NCBI RefSeq assembly: GCF_002192255.1
Contig: NZ_CP021768.1
Span: 2,188,001-2,252,000, forward strand
DNA from: Stenotrophomonas sp. WZN-1
Lineage (GTDB): Bacteria; Pseudomonadota; Gammaproteobacteria; Xanthomonadales; Xanthomonadaceae
Direction: 5' to 3'
Length of the DNA: 64,000 nucleotides
Of the stretch, positions 15,642 to 25,142 are shown one piece after another (position 1 is the stretch's first letter; each line of letters starts with the position of its first letter). Below the pieces are notes generated by a model. That model was not told where the DNA came from. It was given only the letters and a program-made list of their open reading frames with translations, and ran no database searches. The position numbers and the translations under genes were made by a program.

Positions 15642-17966
15642 TCAGGGCGCTGACAGGGTTCCCGCTGCGCGGGAACCCTGTCCGGCCTTCAGTACGTCCA
15701 GCAGGCGCCGCGCATCGGCCCAGTCCGGCGCGGCGTCATGTGCCAGGTCGACCAGCTCCGCGGCGATGGCCGCGTGCTCGCATTGGCCCAGCATCTGCAG
15801 CGTGCCCTGCAATCGGTGCGCGTGATGGCCCAGTGCCGATCCGTCTGCGCGATCGATAGCCCGCTCCATGCTGCCGAGCTCATCGTGGATATCGGCGATG
15901 TAGGCCGCGTCCATTTCAATCGTCTGCGCGGGCACGTCCTGGCACTCTGGCCGCACAATACCAAGCGCAGGCAGCAGCTGGGCGGCGCGCAGCGGCTTGG
16001 CCAGCACCGCGTCGAAGCCCGAGCGGTGGCAGCGTGCGCGATGACGCCGTCCGGTGCGGGCAGACAATGCGATCAGGCGGACGGCGTGCCCGGCACGGCC
16101 ACGTAGTTCGCGCGCCAGCGCGTGACCATCGATGCCACGCAGCCCAATGTCGATCAGTGCGACGGGACGGGGCTCTCGCGCCTGTTCGGCCAGGGCGCTG
16201 GCCGCATCTTCCACAGCGCACACCTCTGCGCCCCAGCGCCGCAGCTGTTCGGCGATGACGTGGCGATTGAGCTCGTGGTCCTCGACCAGCAGCAGATGCA
16301 GTCCGGCCAGTGGCGTACCGCCTGCGCACAGGCCCTCGGCATCCTCGCTGGCGCTTGCCGGACACACCGGCAGGCGCAGGATGAAGCGACTGCCGCGGCC
16401 CAGCACGCTGTGCACGGTGAGGTCGCCCCCCATCGCGCGGGCCAGCTCGCGCGCGATGGAAAGCCCCAGGCCACTGCCGCCACGCTGCCGTCCGCTGCTG
16501 CCTTGCTGGAAAGGCTGGAACAGGGCGGCCACCTGCGCCGGTGCGATGCCGATGCCGCTGTCGATTACCTCCAGCAGCAGCTCCCGGGGCCGCGCCGCCG
16601 GCATCAGCTGCAGCCGCAGCTCGACGCCGCCGATATCGCTGAACTTCACCGCGTTCGCCAATAGATTGCTGGCAATCTGGCGTAGCGCATCGGCGTCCAC
16701 CAGGATGTTCGACGGGAATGCGTCCGGAGCATCGAATTGCAGCTGCAGGCCTTTCCGCTGGGCTTGTGGCCGGATCGCCTCCAGTGCCTGCCGGCACAGC
16801 TGAGCTGCATCGCAGGCTTGCGCATGCGGCTTGAAAGCACCGCTGGCAAGGCGCGAAAAATCCAGTGCGCGGTTCAACAGGCTGCGCAGGGATTGGCTGG
16901 CCGTGCTGGCAGCGGCCAGTAGATCGCGTTCACCCTCCGGCAGCGGCGATTGCCCCAGCAGCTCGATCGAGGTCAGCACGGCCTGCGCCGAGTTGCGCAT
17001 CTCGTGGCTGATCACGCCGATGGCATGCGCGCCGCTTCGGTCACCGCGTGCCCGCAGGTGGCGCATTGCGAGCCACAGCAGCGGCAGGGCGATCAGCAGT
17101 GGGGCCAGCAGCAGCCACCCGCGCGGGGGCGACGCCTGCATCCAGTCCAGTGCATTCCCGGCCGCGGCAGGCAGCGTCTGTCCCGCCCAGAGTCGAAGGA
17201 GGCCCGCATGCTCCTCGAGTGTGATCTCCCGTAATGCCTGTTGGATGCGGCCCAGCAGCTGCTGGTCTTCGTGGCGGACAAGCAGATAGAGGTCGGTGGA
17301 GAAACCGCTATCGAACGCCTGCAGGCGAAGGCTGCCATTGAAATGGCGTCGAACCAGGGGGCGCAGTGTGGGCTCCAGGCCAATCGCCACGTCCGCCAGG
17401 CCGGATTCGACCGCCGCCAATGCCGCATACCGGTTTGGCAGGTGCCGCAGCCGGACCTGTGGGTGATGGGCACGCAGCCAACCGGCGTAGGGGCCGCCTT
17501 CAACGACGGCGATGACCCGTGCGTCGAGTTCGCGCATCTCCCGTGGCAACCACTCGCCGGCGCGCCCGGCCAACAGGGTGGCGCCGCCGCGAAAGCGGCG
17601 GGACACGGCAAGTTCGGGGCAGGGGAGGGCCTGGTGCATCGCACCGCCAAAGACCATGACCAGGTCGGCCTCGTGATGGCACACCGCGAGGATCGATGCG
17701 GCGGTGGTCGGGTAGGGCCGTTCCAGGAAACTCAGTTGGGCGTGCCGGGCCACCAGGTTGGCGTAGCCATGGGCAAGCGTCGGCGGTGATGACGCGTCGT
17801 CCAACGCTGCGGGCAGGGGGCGCAGGGAAGGGGTCGTGGCGACCCGCACGCTGCTGCCCGGCAGCCAGCGTGGCGACCGGATATCTTCGGCCGAGGCAGC
17901 CGGCAGGAGAAGGAGCGCCAGCAGCCCCATGGACAGGAGGCGGCGTAACGGCGGCTGGCGCCTCAC
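15642..17966 (-). CDS. BvgS/EvgS-like hybrid sensor histidine kinase with HPt
   Basis: 774 aa from GTG 17966, which overlaps the stop of the regulator gene upstream (GTGA), so the pair is coupled. Order: signal peptide or first helix (1-31); periplasmic SBP_bac_3-like sensor domain (about 45-280); membrane helix (GWLLLAPLLIALPLLWLAM); HisKA with His321 in SHEMRN; HATPase with DSGIGIAP and GSGLGLSIARELA; receiver domain with Asp606 (ALIDIGLRG); HPt with His717 (HRLQGTLQMLG). The phosphorelay probably ends on the NarL-type regulator. The periplasmic domain suggests a small-molecule signal. Confidence 0.9.
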   Translation of the reverse strand: MRRQPPLRRLLSMGLLALLLLPAASAEDIRSPRWLPGSSVRVATTPSLRPLPAALDDASSPPTLAHGYANLVARHAQLSFLERPYPTTAASILAVCHHEADLVMVFGGAMHQALPCPELAVSRRFRGGATLLAGRAGEWLPREMRELDARVIAVVEGGPYAGWLRAHHPQVRLRHLPNRYAALAAVESGLADVAIGLEPTLRPLVRRHFNGSLRLQAFDSGFSTDLYLLVRHEDQQLLGRIQQALREITLEEHAGLLRLWAGQTLPAAAGNALDWMQASPPRGWLLLAPLLIALPLLWLAMRHLRARGDRSGAHAIGVISHEMRNSAQAVLTSIELLGQSPLPEGERDLLAAASTASQSLRSLLNRALDFSRLASGAFKPHAQACDAAQLCRQALEAIRPQAQRKGLQLQFDAPDAFPSNILVDADALRQIASNLLANAVKFSDIGGVELRLQLMPAARPRELLLEVIDSGIGIAPAQVAALFQPFQQGSSGRQRGGSGLGLSIARELARAMGGDLTVHSVLGRGSRFILRLPVCPASASEDAEGLCAGGTPLAGLHLLLVEDHELNRHVIAEQLRRWGAEVCAVEDAASALAEQAREPRPVALIDIGLRGIDGHALARELRGRAGHAVRLIALSARTGRRHRARCHRSGFDAVLAKPLRAAQLLPALGIVRPECQDVPAQTIEMDAAYIADIHDELGSMERAIDRADGSALGHHAHRLQGTLQMLGQCEHAAIAAELVDLAHDAAPDWADARRLLDVLKAGQGSRAAGTLSAP
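15654..15680 (+). terminator. 12-bp hairpin inside the kinase 3' end
   Basis: CAGGGTTCCCGC / GCGGGAACCCTG with a 3-base loop, 13 bp after the sapC stop and within the last codons of the convergent kinase gene. No T-run follows on +, so it is a bidirectional 3' end structure rather than a classic intrinsic terminator. Confidence 0.5.
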
Positions 17967-18628
17967 GGCGTCTCCAGTCGTTCGCGCAGCGCGTAGATCT
18001 CCACATCGCTGCGCAATCCCAGCTTGCGCAGCACGGCAACCTTCTGCGTGCTGACGGTCTTGATGCTGCGGTGCCGGCGCAGTGCGATCTCGGAGACGGT
18101 CAAGCCTTCCAGCAGCAGGCCCAGCACCTCGCGCTCGTTGCGGCTGAGCTCGCCGCGATCGCCGGCCAGCCTGATGTCCGGCGGAACCCGGGTCAGGCCC
18201 TGGGAAACCCGCACGATGGCGTCGGACAACGCAGGAAGCGGCTCGGACTTGCTGACGAACCCGCTGAGTCCGGCATCGATCAGGCTGTTGAGGTTGGTGG
18301 TGGGGGAGAGCGTAGCGAAGGCCAGCAGCGGTGTTCGCGGGAACTCCTGGCACAGCCGGGCAACCAGCGCGATGCCGCCCAGGTCGCCACGGGCTAGCGT
18401 GAGGTCGATGATGGCCACATCAACGTGCGTGCCTTGCAGGCTGCAGAGCAGATCATCGCTGCAGCCATGGCTGGCGACGATATCGAAGCGGAGGTCGCCT
18501 GACAGATGGAGGGCGGTGCCGCGGCGGACCACTTCGTGGTCGTCCAGGAGCGCCAGGCGAAGCCGACGCGGTGCAGGAAATCCATTCATGCGCGGGAGGT
18601 GGTCGGCGCCCATGGGCGTGGCCGTCAT
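17963..18628 (-). CDS. NarL/FixJ-family response regulator
   Basis: 221 aa; ATG 18589 (MNGFPAPRR) is a possible shorter start. Receiver domain with acidic LLDDHE and phospho-acceptor Asp75 (AIIDLTLARG), then a LuxR-type helix-turn-helix (LSRNEREVLGLLLEGLTVSEIALRRHRSIKTVSTQK). A DNA-binding regulator, most likely the partner of the downstream hybrid kinase, whose start overlaps its stop. This is the same order as in EvgA-EvgS and BvgA-BvgS pairs. Confidence 0.9.
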   Translation of the reverse strand: MTATPMGADHLPRMNGFPAPRRLRLALLDDHEVVRRGTALHLSGDLRFDIVASHGCSDDLLCSLQGTHVDVAIIDLTLARGDLGGIALVARLCQEFPRTPLLAFATLSPTTNLNSLIDAGLSGFVSKSEPLPALSDAIVRVSQGLTRVPPDIRLAGDRGELSRNEREVLGLLLEGLTVSEIALRRHRSIKTVSTQKVAVLRKLGLRSDVEIYALRERLETP

Positions 18629-18817
18629 TCTGGCGCCGCTGTCGCGTCGAACATCGAATTCGTTGCGTTTTTACGACTATTCCTAAAGATCGATGGATAC
18701 TCTGCATCGATACCGGCTGATCCATGGGCTGGGCGTATCATCGCGTTGAAAGTCGCCGGAATCCCTTGTCCTGGAGTGCACTGCCTGGGTGCAGGTGGCC
18801 TGGGTGCAAGGCTGCCG

Positions 18818-18852
18818 ATACCCTTTGAAGGGGTATTAATGTGACGCGTCAC
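18818..18852. promoter_or_regulatory. Palindromes in the 274-bp gap before the regulator gene
   Basis: The gap 18629-18902 contains ATACCC-N6-GGGTAT (about 18818-18837) and a perfect 12-bp palindrome GTGACGCGTCAC (18841-18852). On the minus strand GTCACGC-N6-GCGTGAC also forms a hairpin after the lipocalin stop. They may end the lipid operon transcript or serve the regulator promoter. No gene is seen in the gap. Confidence 0.4.
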
Positions 18853-18902
18853 GCCGAGGTGCGTGACCCCGGACGGGACGGGCCGAGGGCGGCTTCCGCG
18901 AT

Positions 18903-19436
18903 CTATCGCACCGACTGCGGTACACGCCTCAGCTTGCCGGTGTCGTAGCCCATGGCCGCGATGCGTTGCACGGCCTGCTGGTAGTCGCTCTCGGATACCT
19001 GCGGCGTGCGTGCCATGTACCACACATAATCGCGCTTGCTGCGCGCGATGATGGTCTGGCCGTAGTCATCGCGCAGCCAGGCAATCACATACTCGGCCTG
19101 GATCGGCCAGATGAACTGCATGCCCCAGATGGCGCCGTTGCCGTTCTTCTCGACCCGTCCAACAGGGTGCATCGACTTCTGCGGGGCGTCGAAACTGCCC
19201 TTGCGATAGGTGAAGGTCGTCTGGATGCGCCCGTCCGGCTTCAATGTGTAGCTCTCCAGTGCGTCGAAGGCTTCGCGCTCCGGCCATGACGGGATGTGGG
19301 CGATCACATACCAGTCGCCCATGAAACGTGGCACGTCCACCGACGGCGGGCGGGGCAGGGGACGGGTATCGCTGGAACTGCAGCCGGAGCCAAACAGGCT
19401 CAATGCCAGCAGGGGAAGCAGCGAGCGCATGCGCAT
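18903..19436 (-). CDS. blc: Bacterial lipocalin (Blc-like lipoprotein)
   Basis: 177 aa from ATG 19436. Lipobox LFGSGC gives a lipoprotein. Lipocalin motif VDVPRFMGDWYVIAHIP (G-x-W), then the strands MHPVGRVEKNGNGAIWGMQFIW and DYVWYMARTP. Blc binds lysophospholipids at the outer membrane in E. coli. It is the last gene of the eight-gene lipid-modification operon that starts at 26.1 kb and probably handles modified or damaged lipids. Confidence 0.9.
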   Translation of the reverse strand: MRMRSLLPLLALSLFGSGCSSSDTRPLPRPPSVDVPRFMGDWYVIAHIPSWPEREAFDALESYTLKPDGRIQTTFTYRKGSFDAPQKSMHPVGRVEKNGNGAIWGMQFIWPIQAEYVIAWLRDDYGQTIIARSKRDYVWYMARTPQVSESDYQQAVQRIAAMGYDTGKLRRVPQSVR

Positions 19437-19444
19437 GTCACACC

Positions 19445-20518
19445 TCAACGAGGGCGGAAGAGATAGTGGGCGACCAGCCACTGCTGGCCGTCGTCGTAGC
19501 CGAACAACTCGGCGCACGCCATCCAGAACATGCGCCAGCGCTGCCACCAGATCTTCGCCGCGGCCTGGCCGTAGGTGGCGACCAGTATCGGCATCACTCT
19601 CTCGCGGGCCGCATCCTGCCTGGCCAGCCAGTGATCGGCAGTGCGCTGGTAGTGGGTGCCGTCCAGCAGCCAGCGTTGATCGAGCCGCAGGTCGCGCTGG
19701 AAATGCAGCAGGGTGTCAGCCGCCGGCATCAGCCCGCCAGTGAAGAAGTGTCGCCCCATCCAGTTGTCGCCACCCTCGGTTTCAAACGGGTACATCAGCG
19801 TGCGATGGGCGAAGATGTGCACGAACAGCGCGCCGTCGGGCTTCAGCCACTGGCTGATGCGCGCGAGCAGGCGTTCGTAGTTGCGCACATGCTCGAACAT
19901 TTCCACCGAGACACAGCGATCAAAGCGCGCGGTGGGCAGCTCGAGCTGGTTGACGTCGCGGGTCAGTACCTCGACGTTGTGCAGCCCCCGGGCCTGGCAT
20001 TGCGCCAGGATGTGCTGGCGCTGGCTATGCGAATTGGACACCGCCGTGATCGCAGCGGTGGGGTAGCGTTCGGCCATCCACAGGGTCAGCGAACCCCAGC
20101 CGCAGCCCAGCTCCAGGATGTGCTGGCCATCGGCAAGGCCGCCGCGCTGGCCGTACAGGTCCAGCATCGCTTCCTCAGCCTGGTCCAGCGTTTCCTGCCC
20201 GGTGGGGTAGTAGCAGCTGCTGTACTTCAGGCGCTTGCCCAGGCAGGCCTGGAAGAAGGCTGCGGGAACTTCATAGTGCTGGCGGTTGGCTGCGTCGGTG
20301 TGCAGCGCGAGCGGGCTGTCGGCGAGTTCTGCGATGCGACGGCTGAACCGCGCGGACTGTGCTTCGATACCGCCCAGCAGTTCCTCGTGCAGGCGTTGCG
20401 CGCACAGGCGACGGATGCCGGTGCGTAGGGCCGCATCGGGAACCAGTCCGCGCTCGGCCCAGGCGATCAGCCCGGTTTCCGCATCTTCGGCCGGCTTCAG
20501 TGACGGGATCGCGCTCAT
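19445..20518 (-). CDS. Cyclopropane-fatty-acid-synthase-like SAM methyltransferase (second copy)
   Basis: 357 aa from ATG 20518, overlapping the DUF1295 stop by ATGA. SAM site ILELGCGWGSLTLWMAE; CFA-type segments SSCYYPTGQETLDQAEEAML and SVEMFEHVRNYERLL; a C-terminal FFTGGLMPAADTLL region. It lacks the longer N-terminal lipid-binding part seen in the other copy at 21.8-23.1 kb. In ECF11/RpoE-ChrR regulons such paired enzymes methylate unsaturated acyl chains of phospholipids. Exact product unknown. Confidence 0.85.
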   Translation of the reverse strand: MSAIPSLKPAEDAETGLIAWAERGLVPDAALRTGIRRLCAQRLHEELLGGIEAQSARFSRRIAELADSPLALHTDAANRQHYEVPAAFFQACLGKRLKYSSCYYPTGQETLDQAEEAMLDLYGQRGGLADGQHILELGCGWGSLTLWMAERYPTAAITAVSNSHSQRQHILAQCQARGLHNVEVLTRDVNQLELPTARFDRCVSVEMFEHVRNYERLLARISQWLKPDGALFVHIFAHRTLMYPFETEGGDNWMGRHFFTGGLMPAADTLLHFQRDLRLDQRWLLDGTHYQRTADHWLARQDAARERVMPILVATYGQAAAKIWWQRWRMFWMACAELFGYDDGQQWLVAHYLFRPR

Positions 20519-21300
20519 GCGGAATGCTCCTTGGAAGAACGGGGGAACCAGGGGAAGAACATCGGCGTGCTGCGCTGGTAGGCGCGGTAGTCGTCGCCGC
20601 GGCTGCGCAGCGCCTGCTTTTCGGTGAACGGGATGCCGCTCAGGTAGCGCAGGAACACGTACATCAGCAGCGGCCCGGCCCACGCCAGCCACCACAATGG
20701 CGAGCCGACCGCGAGCAGGGCATAGCTGAACCAGTGCAGCCATTCGAAGAAGTAGTTGGGGTGGCGGGAGTAGCGCCACAGCCCGTCGCGGCAGGTGCGG
20801 CCCTTGTTCGCTGGATTCGTGCGGAACCGGGCCAGTTGGCGGTCAGCCAGGCTCTCGCCGCCGACGCTCAGCAGCCAGACGAGTGCGGCGGCCCCGATCC
20901 ACAACGTCATGCTTGTCTGCGGATTGGCAGCCACCGCGACGAAGGGCAGGGCGAACAGCACGACCAGCAGCGCCTGGGCCATGAAGAAGCCGAAGATCCT
21001 GCCTTGATGCCCCTGCCAGTGCTCGCGCAGATAACGGTAGCGGCCGTCTTCCTGTTCGTGGCGGACCCGATGCCACAGGTGCAGTGCCAGTCGGCTGCCC
21101 CACAGGCCACCGAGCACGCCGAGCGCCATCCGTGGCGCCGCCGCACCATCGCCGAGCCACGCCAGCAACAGGGCCGAAGCGCCCACGCCCTTGGCCCAGA
21201 GCACATCGACCACGCCGATGTTGTGGTGGCGGCGCTGCCAGGCCCAGCCCCAGCTCATCACCAGCACGGCATACAGCAGGACCCCCAACAGATTGATCAT
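20515..21300 (-). CDS. DUF1295 steroid-reductase-like membrane protein
   Basis: 261 aa. About six membrane helices and the C-terminal family signature LWRYSRHPNYFFEWLHWFSYAL, which in the DUF1295/ICMT/3-oxo-5-alpha-steroid-4-dehydrogenase group binds NAD(P)H or SAM. It probably reduces an acyl-chain double bond or intermediate. It overlaps both neighbours by ATGA. Confidence 0.85.
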   Translation of the reverse strand: MINLLGVLLYAVLVMSWGWAWQRRHHNIGVVDVLWAKGVGASALLLAWLGDGAAAPRMALGVLGGLWGSRLALHLWHRVRHEQEDGRYRYLREHWQGHQGRIFGFFMAQALLVVLFALPFVAVAANPQTSMTLWIGAAALVWLLSVGGESLADRQLARFRTNPANKGRTCRDGLWRYSRHPNYFFEWLHWFSYALLAVGSPLWWLAWAGPLLMYVFLRYLSGIPFTEKQALRSRGDDYRAYQRSTPMFFPWFPRSSKEHSA

Positions 21301-21842
21301 GACGGTGCTCCGGCCAAGGGCGGCGGGATGGTGCGGGAACCGCGGCGAGCGGCGGCGCACAGCAGTGAAAGCGCGATGCTCCAGCCCACGCCGAGCACCA
21401 GCAGGCCCTGCCATAGCGGCGCAGTGAATCGAACCGCATCGAAACCGCGCGCTGCAGAGAGATAGGCCAGCGGCGCCAGCAGCAGGCCGAACAGGGCTGG
21501 CAGGGCAGGGTGGCGCAGCAGAAAGCGCATCGAAGTGGTGAGCGTCATCGCAAACGCGGCCCACAACGCCATGATCCAAAGGGGCGGCGTCCAGCCCAGC
21601 GGGGCAGCAGCGTAGCGCACGGTGCCGCTGGCGGCGGCACTGGCGTCGACCAGCCACGCGCAGGCCAGCGCCAGCAGCATCAGCCGAAGATCCAGTCGAG
21701 GTTGCGGCGAGCTCAGCAGCTGGCTGCCGATGTAGAGCGACGCTGCCAGCAGCGCCGGCCATTGCCAGCCGCGCCCGGCGCCGGCCACGGCGCACAGCCA
21801 GACCAGCTGGTTGCCAAGCAGATTGGCCCAGAACCGGCGCAT
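21297..21842 (-). CDS. DUF2878 family membrane protein
   Basis: 181 aa from ATG 21842. Five or six predicted helices; opening RRFWANLLGNQLVWLCAV and PPLWIMALWAAFAMTLTTSM match the DUF2878 pattern. Its function is unknown; it recurs in clusters with CFA synthase, DUF1365 and DUF1295 genes. One base separates its start from the upstream stop, and its stop overlaps the DUF1295 start. Confidence 0.75.
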   Translation of the reverse strand: MRRFWANLLGNQLVWLCAVAGAGRGWQWPALLAASLYIGSQLLSSPQPRLDLRLMLLALACAWLVDASAAASGTVRYAAAPLGWTPPLWIMALWAAFAMTLTTSMRFLLRHPALPALFGLLLAPLAYLSAARGFDAVRFTAPLWQGLLVLGVGWSIALSLLCAAARRGSRTIPPPLAGAPS

Positions 21843-21843
21843 C

Positions 21844-23103
21844 TCAGCCGCCTTGACCCGATGCGCCAGCGGGGCGATACCCCGGGCGCGCCAGCAGTAG
21901 ATGCGAAACGCCGATCGAACGCTCCAGGAAGCCGCCCTCGCAATAGGCCAGGTAGAACTCCCACATCCGGCAGAAGCGCGCATCAAAGCCCTGCGCCTGC
22001 ACGGCGGGCAGCTGGGCAAGGAAGCGTTGGCGCCAGGCGCGCAGGGTCAGTGCGTAGGAGTGGCCGAAATCCTGCTGGGCGACCAGCTGCAGGTCACTGG
22101 ATCGGGTCTTGGCGGCCATGATCGCGTTGATCGACGGAATGAAACTGCCCGGGAACACATAGCGCTTGATGTAGTCGACGCTGCGCCGCGCCTGCTCGTA
22201 GCGGTGATCTTCGATGGTGATGGCCTGCAGCAGGGCGACACCATCGGGCTTGAGCAGGCGCTGCAGCGTTGCCATGTAGGTGTCCAGGTATTCGGCGCCG
22301 ATGGCTTCGATCATCTCGATCGATACCAGCTTGTCGAACTGGCCGTGCAGGTCGCGGTAGTCCTGCATCAACAGCGTGACCTTGTCCTGCAGGCCGGCGA
22401 TGCGGACGCGCTCGGTGGCCAGCGCATGCTGCTCGGCGGAGATGGTGGTGGTGGTGACGTGGCAGCCATACTGCTGCGCCGCGTGCAGCGCAAAACCACC
22501 CCAACCGGTACCGATCTCCACCACGCGGTCGCCGGGTTTGAGCTGCAGTTGCTGGCAGATGCGGTCCAGCTTGCGCCGCGAGGCGGACTCCAGCGGCTCG
22601 CTTTCGCTGGCGAACAACGCCGAGGAATACATCAGGTCCGGCGACAGGAACAGAGCGAAGAAGTCGTTGCCCAGGTCGTAGTGCGCAGCGATGTTGCGGC
22701 GGCTGCCTTCACGGCTGTTGCGTCGCAGGCGGTTCCAGCCGCGCAGCAGCCAGCCTCCCGCGCGCGCCGGGCCGTGTTCCATGCTGTCGAGTAGATCGCG
22801 ATTGCGCACCAGCAGCCGTATCAGCGCGACCAGGTCATCGCAGTGCCACTCGCCCTGGATATAGCTTTCGCCGGCGCCGACGCTGCCCTGTGCCGCCACC
22901 TTGCGATAGAACGCCGGGTCTTCGATGGTGACGGTGACATGCAGTTCGCCGCGGGCGTCGCCCAGCCAGGCCTCGCCCAGTGCGTCACGCACGCACAGGC
23001 GGCCATCGCGCATCGGGGCGAGCTGGGCCAGCAGGCGGCGGCGCAGGAAGGCATCCAAGGCGCCGGGGCGCGGCAGCGCGACCGAAGGAGTCATCGAGTT
23101 CAT
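21844..23103 (-). CDS. cfa: Cyclopropane-fatty-acyl-phospholipid synthase (Cfa-like)
   Basis: 419 aa from ATG 23103 (ATG 23094 possible). An N-terminal lipid-binding domain (about 1-120) precedes the SAM domain, with AAHYDLGNDFFALFLSPDLMYSSALF, VVEIGTGWGGFALHAAQ and VSIEMIEAIGAEYLDTY, and a C-terminal FPGSFIPSINAIM. It transfers a methyl or methylene group from SAM to unsaturated acyl chains in membranes. The start overlaps the DUF1365 stop. Confidence 0.9.
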   Translation of the reverse strand: MNSMTPSVALPRPGALDAFLRRRLLAQLAPMRDGRLCVRDALGEAWLGDARGELHVTVTIEDPAFYRKVAAQGSVGAGESYIQGEWHCDDLVALIRLLVRNRDLLDSMEHGPARAGGWLLRGWNRLRRNSREGSRRNIAAHYDLGNDFFALFLSPDLMYSSALFASESEPLESASRRKLDRICQQLQLKPGDRVVEIGTGWGGFALHAAQQYGCHVTTTTISAEQHALATERVRIAGLQDKVTLLMQDYRDLHGQFDKLVSIEMIEAIGAEYLDTYMATLQRLLKPDGVALLQAITIEDHRYEQARRSVDYIKRYVFPGSFIPSINAIMAAKTRSSDLQLVAQQDFGHSYALTLRAWRQRFLAQLPAVQAQGFDARFCRMWEFYLAYCEGGFLERSIGVSHLLLARPGYRPAGASGQGG

Positions 23104-23867
23104 CGCGGTTTCTCGGCAAGGGTGGGGTGGTCGTGCACGGGATTGCGTTTCAGCCACAGCCGCAGCGCGTGCCAGTGGATGGCGGCCACCACCTGGGTGG
23201 TCATCAGTGGATAGCAGGCCAGGACGCGGGCCAGCCCGCGGCCATCCAGGGCGCGCCGTTGCATCACCTGGGTGGCATCAAACTGGCGCGCGCCGTCGCG
23301 CCAGACCTGCATGTGCACGCGCAGGCCCTCATCGGGGCGGCTGAACCGCCAGTCGTAGTGGCAATCCATCGGCATGAAGGGCGAGACATGGAAGCATTTG
23401 TCGAACTGCCAGCGCAGCGAGGTGCCTTCGTGCGTGGCCGTTGCGACTGGCAGCACGTAGGCGTGCCGTTCCTTCCAGGGCGTGTTGGTGATCTCGGCGA
23501 CGATGCAGTCCAGCGTGCTGCCATCGGCGCGGTAGCAGTAGTAGAAACTGACCGGGTTGAACACGTGCCCGGCGAAGCGGAGATGGGTAAGCAGGCGGAC
23601 CGGGCCGGTGGGCCGGTAGCCGAGGGTGGATGCAGCGTGGTCGCGCACTGCATCGGCCAAAGGCCGCGCGGGATCGCCGAAGTAATCGCTGCGACGGAAC
23701 TCGGCCAGGTTGCGGCGATTGACCGACCACAGCCAGCGCCCGGCAAACACGCTGTCGAGTTCATCCAGGTCGAGCAGCAGCTGTGCGATCGGATAGCGGA
23801 ACGCATGGGGGTGCGGGAGGTGCCGGCGGTGCATCACCTGCCCGAAGTAGAGCGCACTGGCGCTCAT
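23100..23867 (-). CDS. DUF1365 family protein
   Basis: 255 aa. Family motifs ALYFGQVMHRRHLPHPHAFRYP, RLLTHLRFAGHVFNPVSFYYCY, EITNTPWKERHAYVL and KCFHVSPFMPMD. The family has no proven activity. It is nearly always next to the flavin amine-oxidase-like and CFA-type genes, as here, and is thought to act in acyl-chain modification. It overlaps both neighbours by ATGA. Confidence 0.88.
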   Translation of the reverse strand: MSASALYFGQVMHRRHLPHPHAFRYPIAQLLLDLDELDSVFAGRWLWSVNRRNLAEFRRSDYFGDPARPLADAVRDHAASTLGYRPTGPVRLLTHLRFAGHVFNPVSFYYCYRADGSTLDCIVAEITNTPWKERHAYVLPVATATHEGTSLRWQFDKCFHVSPFMPMDCHYDWRFSRPDEGLRVHMQVWRDGARQFDATQVMQRRALDGRGLARVLACYPLMTTQVVAAIHWHALRLWLKRNPVHDHPTLAEKPR

Positions 23868-25141
23868 GCGGCCACCTCGCCGGGAGCCGCCATGACGCGG
23901 TGCGGTTCGCAGGTGCGCAGTGCATCGACCACGCGGCGGGCGCTGCGGATGCCGTCCTCATGGAAGCCCCAGCCCCAATAGGCGCCCGCGAACCAGGTGT
24001 GGCGGCGGCCCTGCAGTTCGGCCCAGCGCTGTTGCGCGCGCACTGCGGCATGGTCGTGCACGGGGTGGGCGTAGCGCAGGGTGCGCAGCACCTTGCCGGG
24101 GTCGATCGCCGCGCTGCGGTTGAGCGTTACCACCAGGGGCGTGCTGCCGGGCAGGCCTTGCAGCAGGTTCATGCAGTAGCTGACCGTGCACGGCGCGGCA
24201 GGATCGCGGGGCACATGGGCGTTCCATGCCGCCCACGCCTTGCGGTTGCGCGGCAGCAATGACGCATCGGTGTGCAGCACCGCTTCATTGGCCTGGTAGC
24301 GGATGGCGCCGAGCACGTCGCGCTCGATGGAGTCGGCGTCACGCAGCAGCGCCAGGGCCTGGTTGCTGTGGCAGGCCAGGATGACCTCATCGAAGCCTTC
24401 CACGCCGGCCGCGCTGTGCACGCGCGCGCCCCAGGGCATGCGCTCGACCGACTGCACCGGGCACTCCAGCCGCTCATGCACCCGCCAGCGGGCGCGCAGG
24501 GCATCGACATAGCGCGCCGATCCGCCGCTCACCACCCGCCACGGCGCACGCCCGGCCATCTGCAGCATCTGGTGGTTGGCCATGAACTGGGCCAGATAGC
24601 GCGCCGGGAAGTCCATCACCGTGGCCGTCGGGGACGACCACAACGCCGAAGCCATCGGCAGCAGGTGCTCTTCAATGAACGCCTCGCCATAGCGCTGGCT
24701 GCGCAGGTACTCGCCGAGCGTTGGGCCGTCTTCCTCGGCCAGCAGCAACGGCGCATCCCGATAGAACCGGCGCAGGTCGGCCAGCATGCCCCAGAACCGC
24801 GGCGATACCAGGTTGCGCCGCTGGCAGAACAGGCCATCCAGCGAAGTGGCGTTGTACTCCACACCACTGCGCTCGCTGTGCATCGAGAAGCTCATCGTGG
24901 TCGGCTGCGAAGCTACGCCAAGCTCGTCGAACAATGCGGTCAGCAGCGGATAGTGCTGAGGATTGAACACGATGAAGCCGGTGTCCACCGCCATGCGCAT
25001 GCCATCCACCTGCACGTCGTGGGTGTGGGTATGGCCGCCCAGGTAATCGTTGGCCTCGAACAGCGTGACGTCGTGTTCGCCGTCCAGCCACCAGGCGCTG
25101 GCCAGTCCTGCAATGCCAGAACCGATGATCGCGATGCGCAT
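23864..25141 (-). CDS. FAD-dependent amine-oxidase-like oxidoreductase
   Basis: 425 aa from ATG 25141. N-terminal Rossmann motif IAIIGSGIAGLASAWWL, then NDYLGGHTHTHDV (FAD contact) and the central STPLVVTLNRS region. The C-terminal FAGAYWGWGFHEDGIRSA closes the FAD site. In R. sphaeroides related genes of the singlet-oxygen regulon take part in furan fatty acid formation; by analogy this enzyme may oxidise an acyl chain. It starts 1 bp after the desaturase stop. Confidence 0.85.
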   Translation of the reverse strand: MRIAIIGSGIAGLASAWWLDGEHDVTLFEANDYLGGHTHTHDVQVDGMRMAVDTGFIVFNPQHYPLLTALFDELGVASQPTTMSFSMHSERSGVEYNATSLDGLFCQRRNLVSPRFWGMLADLRRFYRDAPLLLAEEDGPTLGEYLRSQRYGEAFIEEHLLPMASALWSSPTATVMDFPARYLAQFMANHQMLQMAGRAPWRVVSGGSARYVDALRARWRVHERLECPVQSVERMPWGARVHSAAGVEGFDEVILACHSNQALALLRDADSIERDVLGAIRYQANEAVLHTDASLLPRNRKAWAAWNAHVPRDPAAPCTVSYCMNLLQGLPGSTPLVVTLNRSAAIDPGKVLRTLRYAHPVHDHAAVRAQQRWAELQGRRHTWFAGAYWGWGFHEDGIRSARRVVDALRTCEPHRVMAAPGEVAA

Positions 25142-25142
25142 G

